From the NCBI RefSeq assembly GCF_001514235.1, contig NZ_KQ948926.1, forward strand, positions 491,861 through 555,860: 64,000 bases of DNA, read 5' to 3'. The DNA comes from Streptomyces caeruleatus. GTDB taxonomy: Bacteria > Actinomycetota > Actinomycetes > Streptomycetales > Streptomycetaceae. The translations under genes and the position numbers were made by a program. The notes beneath the pieces are model-generated. The model searched no databases and was not told the origin of the DNA. It was given only the letters and a program-made list of their open reading frames with translations. Shown here in pieces: positions 14,807 through 23,975 of this stretch; the first letter of the stretch is position 1, and each line of letters opens with the position of its first letter.

Positions 14807-14843
14807 GCGGGCCCCGCACACCGTGGGGATGTGCGGGACCCGC
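14807..14843 (-). terminator. Hairpin downstream of the polyprenyl synthase gene
   Basis: The arms GCGGGCCCCGCACA (14807-14820) and TGTGCGGGACCCGC (14830-14843) pair with one mismatch around a 9-nt loop. It lies about 110 bp past the synthase stop and about 120 bp from the GNAT start. Confidence 0.6.
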
Positions 14844-14955
14844 CGGGCCGGAGCCGCTCGGCGGCCGTACGGGGTCAGGAACCGTACGGTCCCGGGGCTC
14901 CGGGGTCCTCACGACCGCCGGCCGCCGCGGCCTCGGTCACCGGCTCGTCGCTGTG

Positions 14956-16095
14956 TCAGTTGTTGCGCCGCGTCACGAACTCCGCCAGAGCCAGCAGTCC
15001 GCCCGCCTCCTCCGGGTCGGGCACCGCACGGGCCAGTTCCTGCATGGCGCGGGCCATCCGCTCGGCGGCCTGGGCCTGCGCCCAGTCACGGCCACCCGCC
15101 CGCTCCACGGCGAGCGCGGTCCGCTGGAGGTCCTCCTCGTCGTACGGCACCTCGTACAGCGCGGCCAGCTCCGCCGCCGCCGGACCACCGGAGGTCAGCG
15201 CGGCGACCACCGGCAGGGACTTCTTGCGGGCGGCGAGGTCCGCGCCGGCCGGCTTGCCGGTGTGACACGGGTCGCCCCATATGCCGATCACGTCGTCGAT
15301 GAGCTGGAAGGCGAGCCCGGCCTCCCGGCCGAACGCGTCCAGCGCCACCACGTCCTCGTCCGCCGCGCCCGCGTACAGCGCCCCGAGGGCACACGCGCAC
15401 CCCAGCAGCGCCCCGGTCTTGGCCTCGGCCATGGCGAGCACCTCGTCCAGCCCGACCTCGCCCGGCCCCCGCTTCTCCAACGCCGTGTCGGCCTGCTGGC
15501 CGGCGCACAGTTCGACGACGCAGTCCGCGAGCCTGGCGCCGGCCGCCGCGGACGCGGGATGCGGGTCCTCGGCGAGCAGCCGCAGGGCCAGGGCCTGCAG
15601 GGCGTCCCCGGCGAGGATCGCGTCGGCGTCGCCGAACACGGTCCAGGCGGTGGCCCGGTGCCTGCGGGTGGCGTCCCGGTCCATCACGTCGTCGTGCAAC
15701 AGCGTGAAGTTGTGAACCAGTTCCACCGCCACCGCCGCCCGAAGGGCCGCCGCCCGGGCCCGTGGGCCGCCGAGCGCGGCGGCCGCGGTGAGGACGAGGG
15801 CGGGCCGGATCGCCTTGCCGGCGTTGCCTGCCGCCGGGGTGCCGTCCGCGTGCTCCCAGCCGAAGTGGTAGCGCGTGATCCGGCGCAGGGAGGTGGGCAA
15901 CGCCTCGACGGCGGCGCGCAGTTCGGGGTCGACCGTCGCCCGGACCCGCTCCAGGATCGCCGCCGCCTCGGGCCCGTCGAGCGGACCCGGACCGTCGTCC
16001 CTGTCGGTCGCGATGGAACCCCGCCTTTCGAGCGTCTCCGTGGACGGCCGCACCCCGGCGGGGCGCGTGTGCGTCTCCGTCATGAACTCACCCAT
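14956..16095 (-). CDS. Polyprenyl diphosphate synthase, probable encapsulin cargo
   Basis: This trans-isoprenyl diphosphate synthase condenses allylic diphosphates with isopentenyl diphosphate. The first Asp-rich motif is present (LLHDDVMDRDATRR, residues about 130-143); the second reads FQLIDDVIG, with Gly in place of the last Asp. The roughly 75-residue N-terminal stretch is polar and Gly/Pro/Asp-rich, as expected for a Family 2 encapsulin targeting sequence. It follows the encapsulin gene on the same strand after 141 bp. ATG at 16095 (MGEF) or 16083 (MTETHTRP) could be the start. The product chain length cannot be read from the sequence. Confidence 0.88.
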   Translation of the reverse strand: MGEFMTETHTRPAGVRPSTETLERRGSIATDRDDGPGPLDGPEAAAILERVRATVDPELRAAVEALPTSLRRITRYHFGWEHADGTPAAGNAGKAIRPALVLTAAAALGGPRARAAALRAAVAVELVHNFTLLHDDVMDRDATRRHRATAWTVFGDADAILAGDALQALALRLLAEDPHPASAAAGARLADCVVELCAGQQADTALEKRGPGEVGLDEVLAMAEAKTGALLGCACALGALYAGAADEDVVALDAFGREAGLAFQLIDDVIGIWGDPCHTGKPAGADLAARKKSLPVVAALTSGGPAAAELAALYEVPYDEEDLQRTALAVERAGGRDWAQAQAAERMARAMQELARAVPDPEEAGGLLALAEFVTRRNN

Positions 16096-16171
16096 GGCAT
16101 CGCCTCGGAGAGTCGGCGGGCAGTGGCATTTCCGCTACGGCTGGGCGCCTACCCGGAGGGTCCACCCGCGC

Positions 16172-16198
16172 GGGGGCCACCGGACACGGCGGGCCCCC
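16172..16198 (-). promoter_or_regulatory. Hairpin between encapsulin and synthase genes
   Basis: GGGGGCC (16172-16178) pairs with GGCCCCC (16192-16198). In the spacer of a shell-cargo operon, such a hairpin could give partial termination or mRNA protection and thereby more shell than cargo; this is inference. Confidence 0.45.
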
Positions 16199-16236
16199 GA
16201 CGAGGGTCCGGGCGGCGGAGAACCGGGCGGGCAGGG

Positions 16237-17643
16237 TCACCGCCAGCGCCCGATCTCGACGTTCTCCAGCACACCGAGGGCGTCCGGCACCAGGACCGCG
16301 GCCGAGTAGTAGGCCGTGACCAGGTACTTGATGATGGCCTGTTCGTTGATGCCCATGAAGCGGCAGGACAGGCTCGGCTCGATCTCGTCCGGGATGCCCG
16401 CCTGCTGGAGCCCGATGACGCCCTGATCCGACTCGCCCGTACGCATGGCGATGATCGAGGTCGTACGGGCGTCGGTGACCGGGATCTTGTTGCACGGGAA
16501 GATCGGCACCCCGCGCCAGGTGGGGATGCGGTTGCCGCCCACCTCGATCGTCTCGGGAACCAGTCCGCGCTTGTTCAGCTCACGCCCGAACGCGGAGATC
16601 GCGCGCGGGTGGGCGAGGAACAGCTTGGTGCCGCGCCGCCGGCAGAGCAGCTCGTCCATGTCGTCGGGGCTGGGCACGCCGTCGTGCGGCTGGAGCCGCT
16701 GGTCGTACTCGCAGTTGTGGAGCAGGCCGAACTCGCGGTTGTTGACGAGCTCGTGCTCCTGGCGCTCCTTCAGCGCCTCGACCGTCAGCCGCAACTGCTG
16801 CTCGGTCTGGTTCATCGGCTGGTTGTACAGGTCGGCCACGCGCGAGTGGATGCGCAGCACGGTCTGCGCGATGCTCAGTTCGTACTCACGGGGCCTGGCC
16901 TCGTAGTCGACGAAGGTGTGCGGGATGTCCGGCTCACCGCTGTGGCCGGCCGCGAGGTCGACCTCCTTCTCGCCGTACTTGTTGGTGCGCTGTGAGGGGG
17001 TCGCCCGCAGCCGCTCCAGGTGCCCGCTCAGCGACTCGGCGCGCTCCGCGACCCGCTCGACCTCCTGGCGGGGCAGGACCAGCACCGTGCACGCGGTGAC
17101 CGCGCGGACCGTGTACTCCCAGATGGCGTCGGAGTCGAGCAGCGCCTGCTCACCGAGGTAGGCGCCGTCGGCGAGGACGCCGAGGGACTCGTCCTCGCCG
17201 TAGGGTCCGGTGCCGAGCTTTTCCACCCTGCCGTGCGCCAGCAGGTACACCTCGTCGGTCGGACTGCCGAACGAGGCGATCAGCGTCCCTGCCGCGAACT
17301 CCCGCTGCTGGCAGCGCTGGGCGAGCTCCGAGAGCACGTCCTCGTCGTCGTACGACCGCAACGCCGGCAGTTCCGTCAGCTCGGCCGGGATGACCTCGAC
17401 GCGGTCTCCGGTCTTCACGAACGTGATGCGTCCGTCCCCGACGGCGTACGTCAGGCGCCGGTTCACCCGGTACGTGCCGCCCTGCACATTCACCCAGGGC
17501 AGCATGCGCAGCAGCCAGCGGGAGCTGATCTCCTGCATCTGGGGTGCGGACTTGGTCGTGGTGGCCAGGTTCCGCGCGGCCGCAGTGCCGAGACTCTGCT
17601 GCGGCTGGCCCTGCTCCGTGCGGACCTCTTCGCCTACCGACAT
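16237..17643 (-). CDS. Family 2B encapsulin shell protein (cNMP-binding-domain insert)
   Basis: The 468-aa protein is often annotated as a Crp-like nucleotide-binding protein, but it matches the Family 2B encapsulin layout. An N-terminal arm (residues 1-60) is followed by a cyclic-nucleotide-binding-like insert (about 85-200; [17 protein letters not shown]...[26 protein letters not shown]...[15 protein letters not shown]), then an HK97-type shell fold ending in [17 protein letters not shown] and [31 protein letters not shown] strands. Shells of this class store terpenoid enzymes. The synthase gene next to it is the expected cargo. GGGAGGG precedes the ATG. Confidence 0.9.
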   Translation of the reverse strand: MSVGEEVRTEQGQPQQSLGTAAARNLATTTKSAPQMQEISSRWLLRMLPWVNVQGGTYRVNRRLTYAVGDGRITFVKTGDRVEVIPAELTELPALRSYDDEDVLSELAQRCQQREFAAGTLIASFGSPTDEVYLLAHGRVEKLGTGPYGEDESLGVLADGAYLGEQALLDSDAIWEYTVRAVTACTVLVLPRQEVERVAERAESLSGHLERLRATPSQRTNKYGEKEVDLAAGHSGEPDIPHTFVDYEARPREYELSIAQTVLRIHSRVADLYNQPMNQTEQQLRLTVEALKERQEHELVNNREFGLLHNCEYDQRLQPHDGVPSPDDMDELLCRRRGTKLFLAHPRAISAFGRELNKRGLVPETIEVGGNRIPTWRGVPIFPCNKIPVTDARTTSIIAMRTGESDQGVIGLQQAGIPDEIEPSLSCRFMGINEQAIIKYLVTAYYSAAVLVPDALGVLENVEIGRWR

Positions 17644-17973
17644 AAGGAATTGCCCTCCCGGTCGTGCACCGGCACCGCTCTGGCGCCACGCATCGCGATC
17701 TCCATGTCCGAGCCTTGCATCACGGAGGGTGCCGGTGCTATTACCCGAAAGAGCGGGAATGGATCACCGTCCGCCTGGGCAAATAGGGGGACCTTGTCCA
17801 GTCGCGACGCTCTCTCGCGCGGTCACGACGGTCGTCCCGAACCCGCCACGCCACGTGTCCGAAACACATCGCACACCGTGCGAGGCGAGGAGTCCCGTCT
17901 GCCCGTTCTCGGTAAAGCACCGAAACGAGACGGCCGCGAACGGCGGCCGGCGTTCGGCGTGAAGGAGGCGGCC
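17644..17973. other. Divergent intergenic region, encapsulin/amidase
   Basis: This 330-bp gap must hold the promoters of both divergent units. I see a short inverted repeat (GTGTCCGAAACAC, about 17857-17869) but no promoter I can assign. Confidence 0.35.
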
Positions 17974-18564
17974 GTGGCCACACCCATGTCCGCGAGCAGA
18001 TTCCTGGAGAGACTCAGGGCCGAGGGCGCGACGGTCGTCGAGGTCGGCGACTGGGAGCACCACAACCGCAACCATGTGGGCCCGTGGGGTCCCATGCACG
18101 GAGTGATGATCCACCACACCGTGACCAAGGGCAGCGCGCACACGGTGGACCTGTGCCGCAACGGCTACGAGGGGCTGCCGGGCCCGCTCTGCCACGGCGT
18201 CATCACCAAGGACGGCCGGGTCCACCTGGTCGGCTACGGCCGCGCCAACCACGCCGGCCTCGGCGACGACGACGTCCTGCGCGCGGTCATCGCCGAAACG
18301 GCGCTGCCGCCCGACAACGAGGCCAACACCGACGGCAACCGGCACTTCTACGGCTTCGAGTGCGAGAACCTGGGCGACGGACAGGACCCGTGGCCACAGC
18401 CCCAGCTGGAGGCGATCGAACGGGTCTCGGCGGCCGTCTGCCGTCATCACGGGTGGACGGAGCGCTCGGTGATCGGGCATCTGGAGTGGCAGCCCGGGAA
18501 GGTTGACCCGCGCGGGTTCACGATGGCGTGGATGCGGGAGCGGATCCGGGAGCGGTTGACGTAG
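17974..18564 (+). CDS. N-acetylmuramoyl-L-alanine amidase (amidase_2/PGRP fold)
   Basis: The 196-aa protein shows zinc-binding elements of the amidase_2 fold: MIHHTVTKG (His), NRHFYGFECENLGDG, and VIGHLEWQPGKVDPRGF (His and the K-x-DP motif). Such enzymes cut the bond between MurNAc and L-Ala in peptidoglycan. No signal peptide is visible, so it may be cytoplasmic or phage-derived in origin. The GTG at 17974 is chosen for the perfect AAGGAGG ribosome-binding site 5 nt upstream. Confidence 0.85.
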   Translation: MATPMSASRFLERLRAEGATVVEVGDWEHHNRNHVGPWGPMHGVMIHHTVTKGSAHTVDLCRNGYEGLPGPLCHGVITKDGRVHLVGYGRANHAGLGDDDVLRAVIAETALPPDNEANTDGNRHFYGFECENLGDGQDPWPQPQLEAIERVSAAVCRHHGWTERSVIGHLEWQPGKVDPRGFTMAWMRERIRERLT

Positions 18565-18584
18565 GGCCGGGCGACAATGACCGG

Positions 18585-19511
18585 GTGACCAGCCCCGACC
18601 TCACCGCCCTCCACCCCCGGCTCCCCTCCCCCGCACAGGAGTCGGCGGACGAGCGGTTCACGCGGCGGGGCGTGCGGCTGCTCCTCAAGCGCGACGACCT
18701 GATCCACCCGGAACTGATCGGCAACAAGTGGCGCAAGCTCGCGCCGAACCTGGCGGCCGCCGCGGGCCGTACGGTCGTCACGTTCGGCGGCGCCTACTCC
18801 AACCATCTGCGCGCCACCGCCGCCGCCGGCCGCCTCCTCGGCCTGCGCACGGTCGGCGTGGTCCGCGGCCAGGAACTGGCCGACCGCCCCCTCAACCCGT
18901 CCCTCGCGCGCTGCGCGGCCGACGGTATGCGGCTGCACTTCGTCGACAGGTCGACGTACCGCCGCAAGACCGAGCCGCAGACGCTGGCGGCCGTCCTGCG
19001 CGCGGCGGACGCGGAGGGGGCGTACGTCGTCCCGGAAGGCGGCAGCAACGCCCTTGCCGTACGCGGATGCCGGGCGCTCGGCGAGGAGCTGCGCGGGCGG
19101 GCCGACGTGGTCGCGGTGGCGTGCGGGACGGGCGGCACGATGGCGGGCCTGGCGGCCGGTCTCGGTCCCGGGCAACGGGCCCTGGGCGTCCCCGTCCTCA
19201 AGGGCGGGTTCCTGGCCGACGACATACGGGAGCTGCAGGCAGAGGCGTTCGGCGGCCCGCGGGGCGACTGGCGGCTCGACGAGCGGTTCCACTTCGGCGG
19301 ATACGCCCGTACGACACCGGAACTCGACGCCTTCGCCGAGGACTTCGAGGCACGGCACGGAATGGCTGTCGAGCGTCTCTATGTCGCCAAGTTGCTGTAC
19401 GGACTTGTCGCCCTGGCCGAGGAGGGCGCCTTTCCGCCCGGGTCGACGGTGGCGGCCGTGGTCACCGGGTCACCGTGGCCCGCGGCGGCCGCTCACTCCG
19501 CCTCCCGGTAG
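18585..19511 (+). CDS. PLP-dependent D-cysteine desulfhydrase / ACC deaminase-like protein
   Basis: The 308-aa fold-type II PLP enzyme has the lysine region IGNKWRKLAPNL, the substrate loop FGGAYSNHLRATAAAG, and the phosphate-binding ACGTGGTMAGLAAG. The family includes D-cysteine desulfhydrase and 1-aminocyclopropane-1-carboxylate deaminase; the exact substrate cannot be read. GTG start, 20 bp after the amidase stop, so the two may be co-transcribed. The 3' end overlaps the antiporter gene by 19 bp, tail to tail. Confidence 0.83.
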   Translation: MTSPDLTALHPRLPSPAQESADERFTRRGVRLLLKRDDLIHPELIGNKWRKLAPNLAAAAGRTVVTFGGAYSNHLRATAAAGRLLGLRTVGVVRGQELADRPLNPSLARCAADGMRLHFVDRSTYRRKTEPQTLAAVLRAADAEGAYVVPEGGSNALAVRGCRALGEELRGRADVVAVACGTGGTMAGLAAGLGPGQRALGVPVLKGGFLADDIRELQAEAFGGPRGDWRLDERFHFGGYARTTPELDAFAEDFEARHGMAVERLYVAKLLYGLVALAEEGAFPPGSTVAAVVTGSPWPAAAAHSASR

Positions 19512-21088
19512 GCCGCCGCCTCCTCCAGGTCGAGCCTGCGCAGCAGCGTCCGCAGCATCTCGTCGTCGATGTACCGACCGTCGCGCAGCTTCACGAACAC
19601 CGTGCGTTCGGCGCCGATCACCTCGCGGGACAGCCGGCGGTAGGTGTCGTCGACGGACTCGCCGGTGACGGGGTTGGCCTGGCCCAGGCGCTCCCAGACG
19701 GAGTTGCGGCGGCGTTCCAGGACCGCCCGCAGTCGGTTGGCCAGCGGGTCGGGAAGCGCGTTGCGCTCGTCGGAGAGGAGTTCCTCCAGGCGTCGTTCCG
19801 CGGCCCGGGATGCCTGCGCCTGGGCGTTGGCCTCGGCGAGGGTCTCGGCCTGCGCGTCCCGGCCGGGGAGTTTCAGCAGGTGGATCAGGGGCGGCAGGGT
19901 CACGCCCTGGACGACCAGGGTGCCGATGACGGTGGTGAAGGTGAGGAAGAGGATCAGGTTACGCTCGGGGAACGGCTCGCCGCCGTGCATCGTGAGCGGG
20001 ATCGAGAAGGCGATGGCCAGCGAGACCACGCCGCGCATCCCGGCCCAGGAGATGACGAACGGCGCCTTCCAGGTCAGGCCGCCCTCGCGGGCTCTGATCC
20101 GCGCCGACATCATGCGCGGCAGGAACGTCGCCGGATAGACCCATACGAACCGCGAGACGACGACCACGAGGAAGACGGCGACCGCGTACCAGGCGGCGGG
20201 GCCGCCCTCGTACTCCCCGAGGCCCTTCAGGACCACCGGCAGTTGCAGTCCGATCAGCGCGAACACGGCCGACTCCAGCACGAACGCGACCATCTTCCAC
20301 ACCGCCTCCTCCTGGAGCCGGGTGGCGAAGTCGACCTCCCACGCGCGGTGTCCCAGGTACAGCGCGACGACCACCACCGCCAGCACTCCGGAGGCGTGCA
20401 CCTGCTCGGCGGCCGCGTAGGCGACGAACGGGATCAGCAGCGAGAGCGTGTTCTGCAGCAGCGCTTCCTTCACGTGCGTGCGCAGCCAGTGGATCGGCAC
20501 CATCAGCACCAGCCCGACCCCGATGCCGCCGAACGCCGCCAGCAGGAAGTCGCCGATGCCGCCGGCCCAGCTCGCGCCCTCGCCGACGGCCGCCGCGAGG
20601 GCGACCCGGTAGGCGGTGATCGCGGTGGCGTCGTTCACCAGGGACTCGCCCTGCAGGATCGTGGTGATCCGGGACGGCAGCCCCACCCGGCGTGCCACGG
20701 CCGTGGCGGCGACCGCGTCCGGCGGCGCCACGACCGCGCCCAGCACCAGGGCCGCCGTCAGCGGCAGATCCGGTACGACGAGATAGGCCGCCCAGCCGAC
20801 GGCGAAGGTCGCGAAGAGCACGTACCCGACCGACAGCAGCATCACGGGCCGCATCTGCGCCCGCAGATCCAGGTAGGAGCTGTCCGTCGCCGCGCTGTGC
20901 AGCAGCGGGGGCAGCACCAGGGGCAGGACGATGTGCGGGTCGAGCGTGTACTCGGGCACCCCCGGCAGATACGACACGGCGAGCCCCGCGGCGACCAGCA
21001 GCAGCGGCGCCGGCACGGGCGAGCGCCGAGCGGCCGCGGCCACGGCGGCGCTCCCCGCCACCAGCAACAGCAGCGGCATCACATCCAT
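19493..21088 (-). CDS. Na+/H+ antiporter (CPA1 family)
   Basis: The 531-aa protein has about 12 membrane helices (residues 1-410) and a long charged C-terminal cytoplasmic domain (LPGRDAQAETLAEANAQAQ... onward). The ion-binding motif is present (LQGESLVNDATAITAY, with the ND pair), as is WAGMRGVVSLAIAFSIP. It exchanges cytoplasmic Na+ for protons. Start ATG at 21088. It is divergent from the UBP-finger gene by 63 bp. Confidence 0.9.
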   Translation of the reverse strand: MDVMPLLLLVAGSAAVAAAARRSPVPAPLLLVAAGLAVSYLPGVPEYTLDPHIVLPLVLPPLLHSAATDSSYLDLRAQMRPVMLLSVGYVLFATFAVGWAAYLVVPDLPLTAALVLGAVVAPPDAVAATAVARRVGLPSRITTILQGESLVNDATAITAYRVALAAAVGEGASWAGGIGDFLLAAFGGIGVGLVLMVPIHWLRTHVKEALLQNTLSLLIPFVAYAAAEQVHASGVLAVVVVALYLGHRAWEVDFATRLQEEAVWKMVAFVLESAVFALIGLQLPVVLKGLGEYEGGPAAWYAVAVFLVVVVSRFVWVYPATFLPRMMSARIRAREGGLTWKAPFVISWAGMRGVVSLAIAFSIPLTMHGGEPFPERNLILFLTFTTVIGTLVVQGVTLPPLIHLLKLPGRDAQAETLAEANAQAQASRAAERRLEELLSDERNALPDPLANRLRAVLERRRNSVWERLGQANPVTGESVDDTYRRLSREVIGAERTVFVKLRDGRYIDDEMLRTLLRRLDLEEAAAYREAE

Positions 21089-21151
21089 GGTTCTCGCCCG
21101 CCCTCGTTTTTCCCGCGCGGCCATCGTCGCGGCCGTCGTAACCTGGCAATC

Positions 21152-21412
21152 ATGAAACAGTGCACGCACGCCGACGCGCTGCCGCACCCGGAACCCGAGG
21201 CGCTGAACGAGACGTGCCCGGAGTGCCTGGCGGAAGGCATGCACCCCGTACAACTGCGGCTCTGTCTCAGCTGCGGGCACGTCGGCTGCTGCGACTCGTC
21301 GCCGGGGAGGCATGCGACAGAACACCACAAGGAGTCCGGTCACCCGGTGATGCGGACCTTCGAGCCGGGCGAGGAATGGCGTTGGTGCTTCGTCGACCAC
21401 GTACTCGTGTGA
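21152..21412 (+). CDS. UBP-type zinc-finger protein (86 aa)
   Basis: Nearly the whole protein is a UBP-type zinc finger: C4 and H6 at the start, CPECL, CLSCGHVGCCD, then RHATEHHKESGHPVMRTFEPGEEWRWCFVD. In eukaryotes this domain binds the ubiquitin C-terminus. Bacterial copies are short and occur in actinomycetes, with unknown partners. A short hairpin (21422-21440) follows the stop. Confidence 0.88.
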   Translation: MKQCTHADALPHPEPEALNETCPECLAEGMHPVQLRLCLSCGHVGCCDSSPGRHATEHHKESGHPVMRTFEPGEEWRWCFVDHVLV

Positions 21413-21661
21413 CCCTGGATCCGGACGGTTCGACCGTCTGACGTCTGGGTACGTCAACCCGGCGCGCGCTCTTCCCAATTGGAGCCGCAGACCCCTAGAC
21501 ACGGAGCGTATCCACAGGTTTACTGTGAGTGACGGCAAGGGGTTGGGGTCCTGGGGACAGGAAAGTTCAGGGCGCGATAGCGTCACCGCTGAACCACACA
21601 TCGCGTTACCCCGGGGGGCGACCCTCGGCCCCGAGAAGCTTGTACCACCTTGGAGGTGAGG
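21413..21661 (+). promoter_or_regulatory. Promoter region of the ushX-sigH operon
   Basis: Within 249 bp a SigB-type promoter can be read: GTTTAC at about 21518, then 15 bp, then GGGGTT, close to the GTTT-N14-16-GGGTA pattern used by SigH/SigB-like sigma factors. Autoregulation by SigH would fit. A weak hairpin at 21422-21440 may end the upstream gene. GGAGGTGAG (21652-21660) is the ribosome-binding site for ushX. Confidence 0.4.
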
Positions 21662-22075
21662 GTGTCCCAGATCGCAGGCGAGCCCGCGACCCAGGACTTC
21701 GTGGAAGTCCGGCTGCCGGCCGCGGGTGCCTACCTGTCGGTGCTACGTACGGCGACTGCCGGCCTCGCGGCCCGTTTGGACTTCACGCTCGACGAGATCG
21801 AGGACCTGCGCATCGCGGTGGACGAGGCCTGCGCGATCCTGCTCCAGCAGGCCGTGCCCGGCTCGGTGCTCAGCTGTGTCTTCCGACTCGTCGACGACTC
21901 GCTCGAGGTCACCGTCTCGGCCCCGACCACGGACGGCCACGCCCCCTCCAGGGACACCTTCGCCTGGACCGTCCTGTCGGCGCTCGCGGGCAAGGTCTCC
22001 TCCGCCGTGGACGAGGACAAAACCGTTTCGATCAGCCTCTACAAACAGCGCGGCGCGGGACCCGGGCCGGCGTGA
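21662..22075 (+). CDS. ushX: Anti-sigma factor UshX (RsbW-like, SigH antagonist)
   Basis: The 137-aa protein has the GHKL/HATPase fold of RsbW-type anti-sigma kinases: FVEVRLPAAGAYLSVLRTATAGLAARLDFT, then the ATP-site region DEIEDLRIAVDEACAILLQQA. It should bind and hold SigH until a stress signal frees it. The gene immediately precedes and overlaps sigH (GTGA). GTG at 21662 is preferred, with GGAGG upstream; TTG 21650 and GTG 21656 are in frame. Confidence 0.88.
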   Translation: MSQIAGEPATQDFVEVRLPAAGAYLSVLRTATAGLAARLDFTLDEIEDLRIAVDEACAILLQQAVPGSVLSCVFRLVDDSLEVTVSAPTTDGHAPSRDTFAWTVLSALAGKVSSAVDEDKTVSISLYKQRGAGPGPA

Positions 22076-23223
22076 GGAACGGGGACGGGCCGGTGCGGGA
22101 CGAAGAGCGCGGCACACGGGAGCTGTCGGACGGCACTGCCCCCTTCTCGGAAGCAGCCGAGAGCCCGGGGGCGGGCCCGAGCGGTCCGAGCGGTTCCCGA
22201 CGCATGGCGGACGGCATCGACGGCATCCCCGAGCAGGCCCGGCCGCACCCGGAGGACGACTCCGCGGAGGTGGGCCTCCTGGCCGAGGGACGGGATGACG
22301 AAGGTGCCGTGCAGGGCGCGCCTCTGGGCGGGCGGATGGGGGTCTCCCCGGTCCGAGTAGAGGCGAGGGCTCGGGAGAGGGCAACGGGCGGGACGATGAG
22401 CGAGCACCAGCGAAACGCCGAGGACGAGGCGACGAGCACGCACAGCGTGCAGGCCACGCGGCACGACCCTCAGGACCGCAGCGGGGCGCGCGCCATGTTC
22501 ATCGAGCTGCGCAAGCTGCAGGACGGCAGCGCCGAGTACGCGGAACTGCGCAACCGGCTGGTCCGTATGCACCTGCCGCTCGTCGAGCACCTCGCGCGTC
22601 GCTTCCGCAACCGCGGCGAGCCGCTCGACGATCTCACCCAGGTCGCCACCATCGGGCTGATCAAGTCGGTCGACCGGTTCGACCCGGAGCGCGGCGTCGA
22701 GTTCTCGACGTACGCGACGCCGACGGTGGTCGGCGAGATCAAGCGGCACTTCCGCGACAAGGGCTGGGCGGTCCGCGTTCCGCGCCGGCTCCAGGAGCTG
22801 CGCCTCGCCCTGACGACCGCCACGGCCGAGTTGTCCCAGCAGCACGGGCGCTCCCCCACGGTCCATGAGCTCGCCGAGAAGCTGGCGATCTCGGAGGAGG
22901 AGGTCCTGGAGGGCCTGGAGTCCGCCAACGCGTACTCCACGCTGTCCCTGGACGTCCCCGACACGGACGACGAGTCCCCGGCGGTCGCGGACACCCTCGG
23001 CGCGGAGGACGAGGCGCTGGAGGGCGTCGAGTACCGCGAGTCCCTCAAGCCGCTGCTGGAAGACCTTCCGCCGCGCGAGAAGCGGATCCTGCTGCTGCGT
23101 TTCTTCGGCAACATGACCCAGTCGCAGATCGCGCAGGAGGTCGGGATCTCCCAGATGCACGTGTCCCGCCTGCTGGCGCGCACACTGGCGCAGCTGCGGG
23201 AGAAGCTGTTGGTGGAGGAGTGA
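22072..23223 (+). CDS. sigH: Stress-response sigma factor SigH (SigB/SigF subfamily)
   Basis: The conserved sigma part spans residues about 140-383: region 2 (DLTQVATIGLIKSVDRFDPERGVEFSTYATPTVVGEIKRHFRD), region 3, and region 4 (MTQSQIAQEVGISQMHVSRLLARTL). Ahead of it lies an acidic, Gly/Pro/Ser-rich extension of about 110 residues. The GTG at 22072 overlaps the ushX stop. An ATG at 22396 (MSEHQRNAEDE) with GGGCGGG upstream gives a 275-aa form. S. coelicolor SigH is known to exist as several forms from alternative starts and proteolysis. Role: osmotic stress and differentiation. Confidence 0.93.
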   Translation: MRNGDGPVRDEERGTRELSDGTAPFSEAAESPGAGPSGPSGSRRMADGIDGIPEQARPHPEDDSAEVGLLAEGRDDEGAVQGAPLGGRMGVSPVRVEARARERATGGTMSEHQRNAEDEATSTHSVQATRHDPQDRSGARAMFIELRKLQDGSAEYAELRNRLVRMHLPLVEHLARRFRNRGEPLDDLTQVATIGLIKSVDRFDPERGVEFSTYATPTVVGEIKRHFRDKGWAVRVPRRLQELRLALTTATAELSQQHGRSPTVHELAEKLAISEEEVLEGLESANAYSTLSLDVPDTDDESPAVADTLGAEDEALEGVEYRESLKPLLEDLPPREKRILLLRFFGNMTQSQIAQEVGISQMHVSRLLARTLAQLREKLLVEE

Positions 23224-23233
23224 CGGCGGTCGG

Positions 23234-23680
23234 CTACTTCTGATCCGGCGTGTTGCCGGGCCCCCGGATCCCGAGGGCCTCGGTGGTCGCCGGATTGACC
23301 AGAAGGACGAGCGTGGCAATCGCGCTCGCGGCGATCACGATGCCCGCCGGGATGGCGATGCTGTCCGCCTGCAACAGGCTGTAGGCCACCGGCAGCGCCA
23401 GGATCTGCGTGATGATGGACGGCCCTCGGCTCCAGCTGCGCCGGCCGAAAAGCCCCCGCGCGGCGAGCAGCGGCAGCAGCGCGAGAGCGACCAGAGTCAC
23501 CCCCAGTGTGACGGCCTGCTGCCTGTCGTCCGGATCCCCGGCGAGCCCCAGCACCAGCACCCACACGCCCCCGACGGCAAGGCCCACGCCTTCCAGCGCG
23601 GTCAGCACGGCCGCATACGTCAGCCGCCGCGGACGCGGCTCGGCGGTTTCCGGGGTGGCGGGGTTCTGCTCCTTGGTCAC
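23234..23680 (-). CDS. Small integral membrane protein (four helices)
   Basis: The 148-aa protein has a polar N-terminus (MTKEQNPATPETAEPRPRR) and four hydrophobic segments between residues 22 and 132, consistent with a compact membrane protein of unknown function conserved beside sigH in streptomycetes. It converges on sigH with 10 bp between stops and no hairpin. GTG start at 23680. Confidence 0.8.
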   Translation of the reverse strand: MTKEQNPATPETAEPRPRRLTYAAVLTALEGVGLAVGGVWVLVLGLAGDPDDRQQAVTLGVTLVALALLPLLAARGLFGRRSWSRGPSIITQILALPVAYSLLQADSIAIPAGIVIAASAIATLVLLVNPATTEALGIRGPGNTPDQK

Positions 23681-23741
23681 CCCTGAAGGGTAGCCCTCCG
23701 CGATATCGCCTTCCCGCCTGCACCTGGCTGACTTCGGTCAA

Positions 23742-23830
23742 CGCTTTTCAGCCCGTCCGGCGTTTGAGGACGAGGCCCGCAGGGCCGATGCGGGGGTCTG
23801 GGGGCGGCAGCCCCCAGCAGCCCGAGCCCC
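23742..23830. repeat. Dispersed Streptomyces intergenic repeat with hairpin
   Basis: The sequence starting CAGCCCGTCCGGCGTTTGAG is a familiar intergenic repeat in Streptomyces chromosomes. It includes the stem CTGGGGGC (23798-23805) / GCCCCCAG (23810-23817). It lies in the 295-bp gap between two divergent genes. No gene is seen there. Confidence 0.7.
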
Positions 23831-23975
23831 CAACGCCCCTCATTTCGCAGCGAGCGGCACCCCATAGCCCGGCCCAACCGGCGGAGCCCCCCGGTGTCGA
23901 GGCTCACGCCTCATCTCTTACTGGATCCCCACCTCGACCTGTGCCCGGTACCCCCCAGTAGGTACGCTGCAACCC

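Noticed and set aside
16237..17643. Crp/Fnr-type transcription factor
   Set aside because: The cNMP-binding-like part is an insert; there is no HTH, and the remaining 270 residues fit an encapsulin shell protein.
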